From CAYUQT01 sp964596165 (GTDB lineage: Bacteria; Planctomycetota; Phycisphaerae; UBA1845; JAFGLZ01): a DNA stretch of 49,563 nt. A program made the translations under genes and the position numbers. Shown one piece after another: positions 1 to 8,502 of this stretch. The notes beneath the pieces were generated by a model. It worked only from the letters and a program-made list of their open reading frames with translations. It made no database searches and was not told where the DNA came from. The stretch lies in contig CAZQTW010000049.1 of the NCBI GenBank assembly GCA_964596165.1, positions 1-49,563 of the forward strand, given 5' to 3'. How positions within the stretch are numbered: position 1 is the first letter of the stretch; each line of letters starts with the position of its first letter.

Positions 1-778
1 CGGGACAACCTTTCCATCAAGATGCCAAAGCGGTATGAATAATCCGGGCTAGAGAGGGCGAACGATCGCATGCCGTACAAACTAAAGCGTCGCTTTCCTC
101 GGTTATCGGGATTGGGGCCCGGCCCGTGCGGTCCATTTGTCCTAGTGACCGTTCATTCGGTGCGGATGCGGCGCTTCGGTCCGGCGTGACCGCACCGCTG
201 ATCGGGCGCCAACCACGCGATAACCCGGACGAAGCCGGCGGTCATCGTCCTACCTTCTCAATATGTAAGACCATGCCGTCGTCCGTGGAAGCCTTGGCAA
301 TCGAGGCACATGCCCCAACGTTGCTCGCCATCTCGCCGAAGTTCAAGTACCCATAACGTCGCTCGAAGTACAATAAGGATACAGAGGCGGATCTTCTTCC
401 GGCGGATAGGCGATAGACGATGGGGTCCGGGCATGTCGAAGGACCTCGTTACCACAATAAACGTTCGCGGAAGCGTACTAACAGTTCGACCCGGCCCTGA
501 CGATCTACCCTCCGAAGCACAGCTAACCCGGTGGAGCGCCGGCCATTGCACCTCCGACGTATCGCCTCGCAAGACACGGGCGGCCCATCCAGCCGAGTCG
601 TTGAAACATCTGCCCGCTCGAGACCTAGGGGCAGAAGGCAATCCGGGGGCCGCTCGGAACCGCGGGGTCGATTGGAGCGAATTCACGGAGCCCCCCCCTT
701 ATATCTGTTCTCGAAGGTGTCTCAATCGGGCGGATGTGGGCATCTCGATGAGTTGCCCGGTGCCTCAGGGGCTATTGA
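1..778. other. Left-edge region without a convincing gene
   Basis: Several frames are open here on both strands, the longest running from about 310 to 942 on the plus strand. None has a recognisable domain, a clear ribosome binding site or the strong G/C third-position bias of the real genes in the window. The longest one also runs into the kinase gene in another frame. I see no tRNA cloverleaf or obvious repeat. It probably holds the promoter region of the kinase gene that starts at 779. Confidence 0.5.
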
Positions 779-3700
779 ATGGTGGTAAGCATCCTCGCCA
801 GGCAGACGGATTATGGCCTCTTCCTTTCGGGGCTGGCGTTTGCCCTTCTGGCCGTCCTCTGCTATTCCCTCGACCGGCGCAACGACCGGCCCCTGACGTG
901 GGGGCTGCTCGCGGTCTTCGGCGTCCTCCACGCGCTCAATGAGTGGGTTGGGCTGCTCGCCCTGGGGCTGGGGGCAAGCATCACCTTTGCCGTTCTCAAG
1001 CCGTTGCTGATCCTGTCTTCATTCGCGGTGTTGGTGGAATTCGGGCGTGTGAACACCTTCCCAAACGGGAGCAGACGCGTCGGCCGACAAATCCACGTTG
1101 CCCTACTCGTGCTTGCCTCACTCGGCGCCATCGGGGGTATCAAGGGGCTGCTGATCGCCTTCGGGTGTGTCTGGGGCGGTGCAGGTGCGATCTGGGCCGG
1201 CTGGGCCTTTCTTCTGACGTGGAGGTACCGGCGAAAGGACGGCCGCTATCTCGTTTCAGTAGGGGCGATGCTGACTCTCTATGCCCTGATCACCACCTCC
1301 GTCACGATCGTCGGCCTCCTCCGGCCGTCTTTCGTTGGGGGCAACGATTCCATCCGAGCGGCCATGGACTGCATCGTTCAACTCGTGCGATCGCTCCTGG
1401 CCGCCGGCATCATCGCCGCTCTATGGGAGTACCGCCAGTCGTTTCGCAGAGATGAAAGCCTGGAACTCTACGGCCGCTCGAACGCCCTCCATGGACGATG
1501 CATGGTGGTGGCCTTGCTCGCCGTCCTCGCCGGGGGCTGGGTGGTGACGGATGTGGTCGACCGGAAATCCGACCGCGAGATGCGGGATCACCTCTTGTCT
1601 CGAACGACGGCGGTGGCCTCGGCCATCAATCCTGAAAGCATCCATCACTTGACCGGAACGCCGGCCGATGCAAATTCCCAAGCGTTCAACCAGCTCAGGG
1701 AAAAACTGACGGCAATCTGCAACTGTCAAGACGATGTCCGCTATATCTATCTGATGGGTATCAGGAACGGGCAGGCCTTCTTCTATCTCGACGCCCAACC
1801 CGATCGCTGCCCCGACCCGAACACCCTCGTGAAACCGGGCGACCCCTACGTCGAGGCAAGCAGCGATCTCCTCCGTCTGTTCACGAACGGAAGGGCCATG
1901 GTCGAAGGTCCCCTGCCGGACCAATGGGGCGTGTGGGTCTCCGGGTTGGCGCCGATTCTCGATCCGCAGTCCCAGGGCGTTCGCGCCGTCATGGGAATGG
2001 ACGTCGACGCCCGGGCATGGACGCGACGCATCGCCCTTCAGCGATTGATCTGTATCGCCCTCACGATGCTCATCTCCGTCATTCTGACCGGATTCTTCGC
2101 CGCATGGCAGATGGCGGGAGACTCGGCCTTTCGTATCGCCGCCTCCGAACGCCGCTTCCGCTTCCTGGTGGAAGGTTCGCCCAACGCGATCAGCCTGTTT
2201 GACGAAGACGGACGGTTTCTTTCAATCAATAGGGCGGGCCTCGATGGAATGGGAATCGCCGAAAACAAGCTCCTCCGGCAGCGATTCGTCGACATCTGGC
2301 CCAAGTCAACTCGCCCGGTCGTCGAAGACGCCGTTCGACGCGCACTGGCCGGCGAGAAGAACTCATTCGAGGCCGACTTCGTAAGACCCGACGGACGGAC
2401 GGTAACGTGGTGGGTCGACCTGAATCCGATCGTCGACGACAACGGCCAAATCCACCGGCTTGTGGGCATCTCCAGCAACACCACGGATCGTAGGCGAGCC
2501 CAAGAGGAATTGCGACAGGCCAAGGAAGCCGCCGAGAAGCTCAATCACCAGTTGGCCGAGTCCATCGAACGCGCCAACCGCCTGGCGTTCGAGGCGGCGG
2601 CCGCAAGTGCCGCCAAAAGCGATTTCCTGGCGAACATGAGTCATGAGATTCGAACCCCCATGACGGCAATTCTGGGATACGCGGACCTGCTCGTGGAGCC
2701 GAACCTGACCCCCGAGGACCACGCCGAGGCCGTTCGAATCATCCAACGCAACGGCGAGCACCTCTTGGGAGTGATCAACGACATCCTGGACCTGTCCAGG
2801 ATTGAAGCCGGCAAGATGCCGGTGGAACGTATTCGTTGCTCGCCGTTGCAGATCCTCGAGGATGTCCAGTCCTTGATGCACGTCCGGGCGCAAGCCAAGG
2901 GACTCCGGTTCGATATCGAATGCATCGGTCGGATTCCCGAGACCATATGCACGGATCCGATGCGGCTCCGTCAGATACTGATCAACCTGGTCGGCAATGC
3001 AATCAAGTTCACCGAAGCGGGTGGCGTTCGCGTCATCACCCGCCTCGTGCACGCTTCGGCGGACAACCCGACGTCGGAGACGCCCGCCGCTCAGGACCCG
3101 ACGCATGAGGCCCTGCTGCAATTCGACGTCCTGGATACGGGCATCGGAATGGCGGACGAACAGATCAAGGAACTCTTCAAACCCTTCACCCAGGCCGATA
3201 TGTCGACCACACGCAAGTACGGGGGGACGGGCCTGGGACTGACCATCAGCAAACGGCTTGCACGGATGCTGGGCGGCGACATCACCGCCGAGAGCAGACT
3301 GCAAGAGGGCAGCGCCTTCCGCGTTACCGTCGCCACGGGATCGCTCGAGGGAATTCGACTGATCGACTCCTCCTTCGCACCGGCCTTGACGTGCCCGGAC
3401 GATACGCCGCCGGCTCCGTCTTCATTCGAGCCTCGCGTCGGAGCGGCCTGCCGCGTTCTACTGGCCGAAGACGGACCCGACAACCAGCGACTCATCTCCC
3501 ACCTCTTGCGACGAACGGGGGCGGAGGTCGTCCTCGCCGAAAATGGACAAGTCGCGGTTGAGACGGCGATCGCGGCCAAGGAGGGAGGACGCCCGTTCAG
3601 CATCATCCTGATGGACATGCAGATGCCGATCATGGACGGCTACCGGGCCGCTTCGCTTCTTCGCTCAAGAGGATATCAGGGGCCCATTGTCGCCCTGACG

Positions 3701-4180
3701 GCTCACGCGATGTCCGGAGACCGCCGGAAGTGCATCGAGGCGGGTTGCAACGACTTCGCCACCAAACCCATCGATCGCCACCAGCTCATCGCCGTCATGG
3801 AAAAATGGTGCAAGGATGTCCAACCGGTCGCAACCACGGCAACGAACGTGCCCGCCGTCCTCCTAAGCGAATTCAAGGATGATCCCGACATGGCCGAACT
3901 GGTACAAGTCTTCGTTCAGGGGCTCTCCGATCGCGTCGCAGCCATCGAAAGGGCGCTCGAAGAAGAAAACCTGGAAACCTTGGCGGACATCGCTCACCAG
4001 TTAAAAGGGACCGGAGGAGGGTTCGGCTACCCATCCATCACCAAGGCGGCAGGCCTGCTCGAACAGGCCATCAAGACGCGGTCGGGGCTGGACGAGCTGC
4101 ACCGCAAAGTCAACGAGCTTGTTGCCCTCTGCCGTTCCGCTCGGGCGGGTATCGGCTGCGAACACATCCGGACGGACTGA
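779..4180 (+). CDS. Hybrid sensor histidine kinase (membrane sensor, PAS, HisKA, HATPase, receiver, HPt)
   Basis: This is a multi-step phosphorelay kinase of 1133 residues. The first 220 residues are mostly hydrophobic with about seven predicted membrane spans. Further spans at about 243-260 and 424-444 bracket a roughly 160-residue extracytoplasmic sensor of Cache/CHASE character. A PAS domain follows at about 457-575, then a short coiled coil. The dimerisation domain carries SHEIRTPM with His622 as the phosphorylation site. The ATPase shows the N box (NLVGNAIKF), DTGIGM, LFKPFTQAD and GGTGLGL. A receiver domain contains LMDMQMP with Asp946 as phosphoacceptor, and a C-terminal HPt domain has His1073 in AHQLKGTG. 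All relay residues are present, so His-Asp-His transfer is expected. No DNA-binding response regulator lies next to it, so the final target is unknown. The ATG at 779 has only a weak ribosome binding site. Confidence 0.95.
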   Translation: MVVSILARQTDYGLFLSGLAFALLAVLCYSLDRRNDRPLTWGLLAVFGVLHALNEWVGLLALGLGASITFAVLKPLLILSSFAVLVEFGRVNTFPNGSRRVGRQIHVALLVLASLGAIGGIKGLLIAFGCVWGGAGAIWAGWAFLLTWRYRRKDGRYLVSVGAMLTLYALITTSVTIVGLLRPSFVGGNDSIRAAMDCIVQLVRSLLAAGIIAALWEYRQSFRRDESLELYGRSNALHGRCMVVALLAVLAGGWVVTDVVDRKSDREMRDHLLSRTTAVASAINPESIHHLTGTPADANSQAFNQLREKLTAICNCQDDVRYIYLMGIRNGQAFFYLDAQPDRCPDPNTLVKPGDPYVEASSDLLRLFTNGRAMVEGPLPDQWGVWVSGLAPILDPQSQGVRAVMGMDVDARAWTRRIALQRLICIALTMLISVILTGFFAAWQMAGDSAFRIAASERRFRFLVEGSPNAISLFDEDGRFLSINRAGLDGMGIAENKLLRQRFVDIWPKSTRPVVEDAVRRALAGEKNSFEADFVRPDGRTVTWWVDLNPIVDDNGQIHRLVGISSNTTDRRRAQEELRQAKEAAEKLNHQLAESIERANRLAFEAAAASAAKSDFLANMSHEIRTPMTAILGYADLLVEPNLTPEDHAEAVRIIQRNGEHLLGVINDILDLSRIEAGKMPVERIRCSPLQILEDVQSLMHVRAQAKGLRFDIECIGRIPETICTDPMRLRQILINLVGNAIKFTEAGGVRVITRLVHASADNPTSETPAAQDPTHEALLQFDVLDTGIGMADEQIKELFKPFTQADMSTTRKYGGTGLGLTISKRLARMLGGDITAESRLQEGSAFRVTVATGSLEGIRLIDSSFAPALTCPDDTPPAPSSFEPRVGAACRVLLAEDGPDNQRLISHLLRRTGAEVVLAENGQVAVETAIAAKEGGRPFSIILMDMQMPIMDGYRAASLLRSRGYQGPIVALTAHAMSGDRRKCIEAGCNDFATKPIDRHQLIAVMEKWCKDVQPVATTATNVPAVLLSEFKDDPDMAELVQVFVQGLSDRVAAIERALEEENLETLADIAHQLKGTGGGFGYPSITKAAGLLEQAIKTRSGLDELHRKVNELVALCRSARAGIGCEHIRTD

Positions 4181-4276
4181 GTGAGTGAGCGTGCCTGGCG
4201 CGAGGACCAATCGACGAGAGCCCTGTCCCCCGTCCTTCATGTGATCGATGTCGGATTTGCCATCCGAAACGTCCGC

Positions 4277-4744
4277 ATGGTATCGTCTGGCATGCCCAGA
4301 TTCTGCTCGGAGACGATCGTGTCCGCACCTATAGAACGGGTGTGGACGTTTCACGCCGAGATCGGCAACCTGGTCCGTGTCTTTCCACTAAACGTACGGC
4401 CCCATGTCCTCAAGCTTCACGAGACGTTTCAGCCGGGCAGCGAATTCGTCCTCAGGTTGGGAATCGGCTTCTCGTTCATTCACTGGCATGGCCGGATTGT
4501 GGAGGTCGACCCGCCGACGCGATTCGTCGACCGGCAGATCGCCGGTCCCTTTGCCTACTGGCGCCACGAACACTGTTTTGAGCCCCTGCACGACGGGAGG
4601 ACCCGGCTGACCGAGACCATCGATTATCGCGTGACGACAGGCCCCCTGGGCGCCCTACTGGATGTCCTCTTCGTTCGCTGGCAACTGAGGGCGTTGTCCT
4701 CATTCAGAACACGGGCCCTTCAGAGATGTCTCCACGCTCCTTGA
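4277..4744 (+). CDS. SRPBCC (START/polyketide-cyclase fold) family protein
   Basis: This small protein of about 155 residues looks like a SRPBCC-fold lipid or polyketide-binding protein. The N-terminal strand followed by APIERVWTFHAEIGN, a middle G-x-G-F-x-F strand, and the late part E-H-C-F-E-P followed by T-R-L-T-E-T-I-D-Y are typical of this fold, which has a hydrophobic ligand cavity. The reading frame is open from a GTG at 4181 directly after the kinase stop codon, but the extra 32 residues do not resemble the family. I therefore chose the ATG at 4277; ATG 4292 is also possible, and none has a strong ribosome binding site. It is close to the kinase and may share its transcript. The ligand cannot be told from sequence. 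Confidence 0.7.
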   Translation: MVSSGMPRFCSETIVSAPIERVWTFHAEIGNLVRVFPLNVRPHVLKLHETFQPGSEFVLRLGIGFSFIHWHGRIVEVDPPTRFVDRQIAGPFAYWRHEHCFEPLHDGRTRLTETIDYRVTTGPLGALLDVLFVRWQLRALSSFRTRALQRCLHAP

Positions 4745-5050
4745 CCATCCACCCCAACCGATGTACTGTCCGGCTTCGGGTCGGCGACGAAGGACTGCAG
4801 CCCAAGTGGAAGACCGGACCAAGGCGGTTCAGAGCCGATGGTGGCGACCGGTGCCGCCGCCGGCTGCCCTTCGGCCCGCCAAGCTCGAACCGCTACGACC
4901 ACGCGATGGAGCAGGCCGCTACGGCCAATCGCTATGTGCTGTGGCCGGGTTCGATTGGCACGATCCCGGGGGGCAAAAAATGCAGTCCTTAAGCGTCATG
5001 GTCCGATAAACGATTTGGCGTCTATCATCTTCAAGAGGAGCTTTGTGCGT
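4745..5050. other. Intergenic region upstream of enolase
   Basis: The enolase frame stays open upstream to about 4838, but that part does not resemble enolase and is not coding by family length. The only functional signal I can point to is the purine-rich AAGAGGAG at 5033-5040, a strong ribosome binding site for the enolase ATG at 5051. Confidence 0.5.
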
Positions 5051-6340
5051 ATGTCTACCACGATTGTCCATGTTTCCGGTCGAGAGATCCTTGATTCTCG
5101 CGGAAACCCCACAGTGGAGGCGACGGTCGTCCTTCAGGACGGCAGTGTCGGTCAGGCGCAGGTACCCAGCGGCGCCAGCACGGGCGAACATGAGGCGGTG
5201 GAACTCCGGGACGGCGACAAGTCACGCTATGGCGGCAAGGGCGTGCTCAAGGCTGTCGAAAACATCAACGGCACCCTCGCCGACAAGGTCGTCGGCATGG
5301 ACGCCCTGGATCAGGAAGAAATCGACTGCACGATGATCGAGCTGGACGGAACGTCGAACAAGAGCAAACTGGGCGCCAATGCCATTCTGGCGGTCTCGAT
5401 GGCCGTCGCCAAGGCGGCCGCCGAGAGCTGCGGCCTGCCCCTCTTCCGTTACCTGGGCGGGGCATCGGCCCACGTCCTGCCCGTCCCCATGATGAACATC
5501 CTGAACGGCGGCAAGCACGCGGACAACAACGTCGACTTCCAGGAGTTCATGGTTCAGCCCTGGGGCGCGCCGAACGTCCGCGAGGGAATTCGCTGGGGCA
5601 CCGAGATCTTCCACACGCTCAAGAAGGTGCTCAGCGAGCGAGGGTACAACACGGCCGTCGGCGACGAGGGTGGATTCGCCCCCAGTCTGAAAACCAATGA
5701 TGAGGCATTGGAGCTGATCGCCGTAGCCGTCGAGAAGGCCGGCTACAAGCTCGGCGAACAGATCTTCATTGCAATCGATCCGGCAACCAGCGAAATGTGG
5801 GATTCGGCGGCCGGCGGCTACCGCTTCTTCAAGTCCAATCCCGGTCAGGTCTTCAGCAGCGACGACATGATCGGCATCTGGACGGAATGGTGCAACAAGT
5901 TCCCCATCCGTTCGATCGAGGACGGTCTGGCCGAGGACGATTGGACCGGCTGGCAGAAGCTGACGGCTGCGCTGGGCCATCGAATCCAACTGGTCGGCGA
6001 CGACATCTTCGTGACCAACACGGAGCGGCTCCGCGACGGGCTGGCCAAGAAGGTCGCCAACAGCATCCTGATTAAGGTCAACCAAATCGGCACGTTGACC
6101 GAGACCTTCGCCGCCATCAACCTAGCGATGCGGAACGGCTGGACGGCCGTCATCAGCCATCGCAGCGGGGAAACCGAGGACACGACCATCGCGGACATTT
6201 CAGTGGCCGGCAACGCCGGCCAAATCAAAACGGGCAGCCTGTGCCGAACGGACCGGGTGGCCAAATACAACCAGTTGATCCGAATCGAAGAGCACCTCGG
6301 CCGGCACGCCGAGTACGGCGGACGTTACTGGAACAAGTAA
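5051..6340 (+). CDS. eno: Enolase (phosphopyruvate hydratase)
   Basis: This glycolytic enzyme converts 2-phosphoglycerate to phosphoenolpyruvate, in the cytoplasm and with magnesium. The 429-residue length matches bacterial enolases. The N-terminus has the family signature GREILDSRGNPTVE, followed by the loop S-G-A-S-T-G. The general acid is Glu206 in GDEGGFAP and the base is Lys342 in LIKVNQIG. Magnesium ligands are present in AIDPATSE, IEDGL and GDDIFVTN, and the SHRSGETED block is intact. The ATG at 5051 is chosen because it gives the family N-terminus and lies 10 bases after AGGAG. A GTG two codons upstream is possible but badly spaced. The gene is followed two bases later by an FtsB/DivIC-like gene, suggesting co-transcription. 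Confidence 0.98.
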   Translation: MSTTIVHVSGREILDSRGNPTVEATVVLQDGSVGQAQVPSGASTGEHEAVELRDGDKSRYGGKGVLKAVENINGTLADKVVGMDALDQEEIDCTMIELDGTSNKSKLGANAILAVSMAVAKAAAESCGLPLFRYLGGASAHVLPVPMMNILNGGKHADNNVDFQEFMVQPWGAPNVREGIRWGTEIFHTLKKVLSERGYNTAVGDEGGFAPSLKTNDEALELIAVAVEKAGYKLGEQIFIAIDPATSEMWDSAAGGYRFFKSNPGQVFSSDDMIGIWTEWCNKFPIRSIEDGLAEDDWTGWQKLTAALGHRIQLVGDDIFVTNTERLRDGLAKKVANSILIKVNQIGTLTETFAAINLAMRNGWTAVISHRSGETEDTTIADISVAGNAGQIKTGSLCRTDRVAKYNQLIRIEEHLGRHAEYGGRYWNK

Positions 6341-6342
6341 CA

Positions 6343-6843
6343 ATGAAAGACCACGTGGATCGAAAGATCGGTCGACAGGTGTTGGGTTGGGCCTACCGCC
6401 GCTCGGACGATCCGGCCTCGCCGATCAGTCACGTCGTCATGTTCTGGATACTGATGGCCGCGGCGGCGTGCTTGTTCGCCGCCGCCGTCCTCGTTCCCGT
6501 ATGGGCCGAACATCAGGAAATCCAGGCGGCTAAGGCTCGAGCCCAACAGCGGCTCGAGACGTTGCGCTCGGAACTGACCCGAAAGCAGGCGATCGCCAAG
6601 GCCCTCCGTGAGGACCCCATGGTGAACGAGCACACGGCCCTGCGCGAAATGAACTATCATATGCTCGGCCAGGAAGTCATCCGTACACAGCCTGAGCAGG
6701 TCGTGCCCACCGCGCCTCCCGCTCTGCCCGGGGCGCGGCGCGCGCGGGGGGGGNNNNNNNNNNAAATGAACTATCTTCTGCTCGGCCAGGAAGTCATCGC
6801 TACTCCTGCGGAGGTGGTCGTGCCCACCGCGCCTCCCCAATAA
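6343..6843 (+). CDS. FtsB/DivIC-like septum formation protein, interrupted by an assembly gap
   Basis: This begins two bases after the enolase stop codon. It encodes a short cytoplasmic N-terminus, one membrane span at about 32-54, then a charged coiled-coil stretch (about 57-90) and a conserved-looking tail beginning DPMVNEHTALREMNYHMLGQ. This layout matches the FtsB/DivIC (septum formation initiator) family, whose members link the division proteins FtsL and FtsQ at the septum. The family assignment is from architecture and the tail pattern. Ten Ns at 6754-6763 interrupt the gene, and the sequence before and after them repeats a 74-bp block, so the C-terminal part as written is not reliable. 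The true product is probably about 125-130 residues with one copy of the block. Confidence 0.6.
   Translation: MKDHVDRKIGRQVLGWAYRRSDDPASPISHVVMFWILMAAAACLFAAAVLVPVWAEHQEIQAAKARAQQRLETLRSELTRKQAIAKALREDPMVNEHTALREMNYHMLGQEVIRTQPEQVVPTAPPALPGARRARGGXXXXMNYLLLGQEVIATPAEVVVPTAPPQ
6647..6720 (+). repeat. 74-bp direct repeat, copy 1, left of assembly gap
   Basis: This block matches 6764-6837 at 63 of 74 positions without any length change. Both copies encode M-N-Y-x-x-L-G-Q-E-V-I and V-V-P-T-A-P-P. They flank the N run, which suggests that two contig ends carrying versions of the same sequence were scaffolded together. Confidence 0.8.
6754..6763. other. Assembly gap (10 Ns)
   Basis: A run of ten Ns. 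The 33 bases before it (6721-6753) are almost pure G and C, ending in a run of ten G before the Ns, which looks like a low-quality contig end. The gap length is probably nominal. Confidence 0.99.
6764..6837 (+). repeat. 74-bp direct repeat, copy 2, right of assembly gap
   Basis: Second copy of the block at 6647-6720, 63 of 74 positions identical. It is followed almost at once by the stop codon of the FtsB-like gene, which is what would be expected if this copy is the true 3' end of the gene. Confidence 0.8.
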
Positions 6844-6858
6844 ACCATCGAGCCCCCC

Positions 6859-7059
6859 GTGCTATTCCCCCGACTCGCCGCCCTTTCGCTGGTTCCGGAG
6901 AAATGGCTCCGCCTCGACACCTGGATCGGCTTAGTCCTGAAACCGGAGATACGACGGGGCATGCTGATCGGGGCCGCATTCCTCTCCGCTGTGGCCTTCG
7001 TCGCCTTTGCCCCGCCGACACCCGGCGGCAAGGTCATGCGTCTCCTCCGTAGGACGTGA
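6859..7059 (+). CDS. Small membrane protein, unknown
   Basis: A 66-residue frame starting at GTG 6859, 15 bases after the preceding stop codon. It has a basic, amphipathic N-terminal half and one hydrophobic span at about 36-52, followed by a Pro/Gly-rich basic tail ending in R-L-L-R-R-T. The close spacing to the FtsB-like gene suggests the same transcript. I recognise no family. It could be chance, because the sequence is very G+C-rich, but the hydrophobic profile favours a real small membrane protein. Confidence 0.4.
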   Translation: MLFPRLAALSLVPEKWLRLDTWIGLVLKPEIRRGMLIGAAFLSAVAFVAFAPPTPGGKVMRLLRRT

Positions 7060-7108
7060 GCCACGCACACCTCCGACAGTCCCGTCCGGCAACCGGCCGT
7101 CCATTCGT

Positions 7109-8146
7109 TCACAGAGAGATGAGGCCCTGGAGAATCCGAACGAGGTCGTCTGTGGTCAGGTTGATCCCACGCTGCGCGAAGATCTGTTCCATCAGCAAAT
7201 TGCCCAGTTCAACCGCCGCAGGGTACAGGGCATCATAGAAATCAGAGCCCATCTGAGCCCCCCTATAGGGCAGGGGATCTCGATACAGGGCCACATGTCC
7301 GTCGTAGTACGACAGATTCCCCATTTCGGAAGCCTTGATCGCGTTGAAATTCAGCTTCTTGCCCGAATTCGCGTGATATGAGCCCAACATGTCGCCCGCG
7401 ATCGTCTGAATGCACTCATAGCCCATCCAAAAGTTGTAAATGCCCGCCGCGGGCAAGTCGTCGCCGGCCTTGCCCCCGGGATGTTGTTGATCGAGGGGTA
7501 ACGCACAGTGGAAGTCCCATTGTTCGTCGAACAGCATCCACAGGGTCCCCGGCGAGTAGATCATGCTGGGCTTCATGATCGGACCGGGGCCCATGGTGCC
7601 CGTGGCATCCGGATCGGATATGGGTGCTTGGTTTGAGAGCGCCTTGCGGGCCGTGATGCCTCGCGTGTAGTTGAAGACGTTCTGCGCCTTCCGGTTCAGC
7701 CCAATCCGTTCAAATTCCGGGCAACGATAGAGCCCCTCGAATCGCGCGTACTTGAAAAGACTTCCGTTGCTCACCTTCGAGTCGGCAGGCCAATTCTGTT
7801 CGGCCTGCAACCAGCAGTCGGGCATGTGCGGAATGAGCCAATCCTCTCGAACCGCCCAGTCGTAAGCCCACTCGCCCCAGTACTTCTTTCCGCTGTTGGG
7901 TCTGACGTCCCGAATGTTTTCGTATCCCGTCCCCATGAAGGGCGGCGTCTCGGCAAAATCCTCCGAATAGATCAGGAACGCCTTCGTCAGTTGCCCCATG
8001 CGAGAGGCGCAGAGCGTCGTACGGGCTTGCTTGCGGGCTTTCGCCAGCGACGGCAACAAGATGGCGACCAGCAAGGCGATGATCGCCACCACCACCAGCA
8101 GCTCGATCAGCGTAAAGCCCCTTGGGTCGCGCTTCGAATGCCGCAT
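7109..8146 (-). CDS. Prepilin-type N-terminal cleavage/methylation domain protein
   Basis: This 345-residue secreted protein begins with a type IV pilin-like leader: a short basic stretch, then the cleavage site between Gly10 and Phe11 in RGFTLIELLV, Glu15 at the conserved +5 position, and a hydrophobic helix to about residue 33. A prepilin peptidase would cut it and the helix would anchor or assemble it. The large C-terminal part, rich in Tyr and Trp and with a late D-G-H-V-A-L-Y-R-D stretch, matches the many pseudopilin-like proteins of Planctomycetes. They often carry a D-G-H motif near the end, and their function is mostly unknown. It lies downstream of the sugar transporter on the same strand but 356 bases away, so co-transcription is uncertain. 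Confidence 0.9.
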   Translation of the reverse strand: MRHSKRDPRGFTLIELLVVVAIIALLVAILLPSLAKARKQARTTLCASRMGQLTKAFLIYSEDFAETPPFMGTGYENIRDVRPNSGKKYWGEWAYDWAVREDWLIPHMPDCWLQAEQNWPADSKVSNGSLFKYARFEGLYRCPEFERIGLNRKAQNVFNYTRGITARKALSNQAPISDPDATGTMGPGPIMKPSMIYSPGTLWMLFDEQWDFHCALPLDQQHPGGKAGDDLPAAGIYNFWMGYECIQTIAGDMLGSYHANSGKKLNFNAIKASEMGNLSYYDGHVALYRDPLPYRGAQMGSDFYDALYPAAVELGNLLMEQIFAQRGINLTTDDLVRILQGLISL

Positions 8147-8502
8147 GTCACCGGCCCGCCTGTCCGTCTGAAGTGCCTATCGGACACAGGGAATACCACC
8201 GGCCGCCGGATGTCGGCATGGACGGCGGCCCTGATCGAAATCGGATCTGAACACAAGCCGGAGCTGTCGATTCTGAATACTCCGACAACCACTCCGTACC
8301 TGTATCATACGCCCGCCCGCCTGAACAGACAAGGATCTGACCAGACAACCGCCGTCTTGTATGGTGGTCTCCCGCCGTCGCTGCGATCCCTCGGTGGCGC
8401 GTCCGCAAACAGCCGACGCCATTCCGGCAAGAACCCTCCGGCCCGTGCGCTCAATCGTGCGTTCGGACCCTGTCTGGGAATGTCCTGGCCACGCGGGTTT
8501 CC
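8147..8502. other. Intergenic region between permease and prepilin-like gene
   Basis: Frames are open on both strands but none has a domain or a good start site. The region probably carries the promoter of the prepilin-like gene and the end of the transporter transcript. I see no strong hairpin or repeat. Confidence 0.5.

Noticed and set aside
310..942. Plus-strand open frame of 210 codons at the left edge
   Set aside because: No recognised domain, no ribosome binding site, weak codon bias, and it overlaps the start of the kinase gene in another frame.
6859..7059. Second FtsB-like protein
   Set aside because: One span is present, but there is no coiled coil after it, so it was left as an unknown membrane protein.
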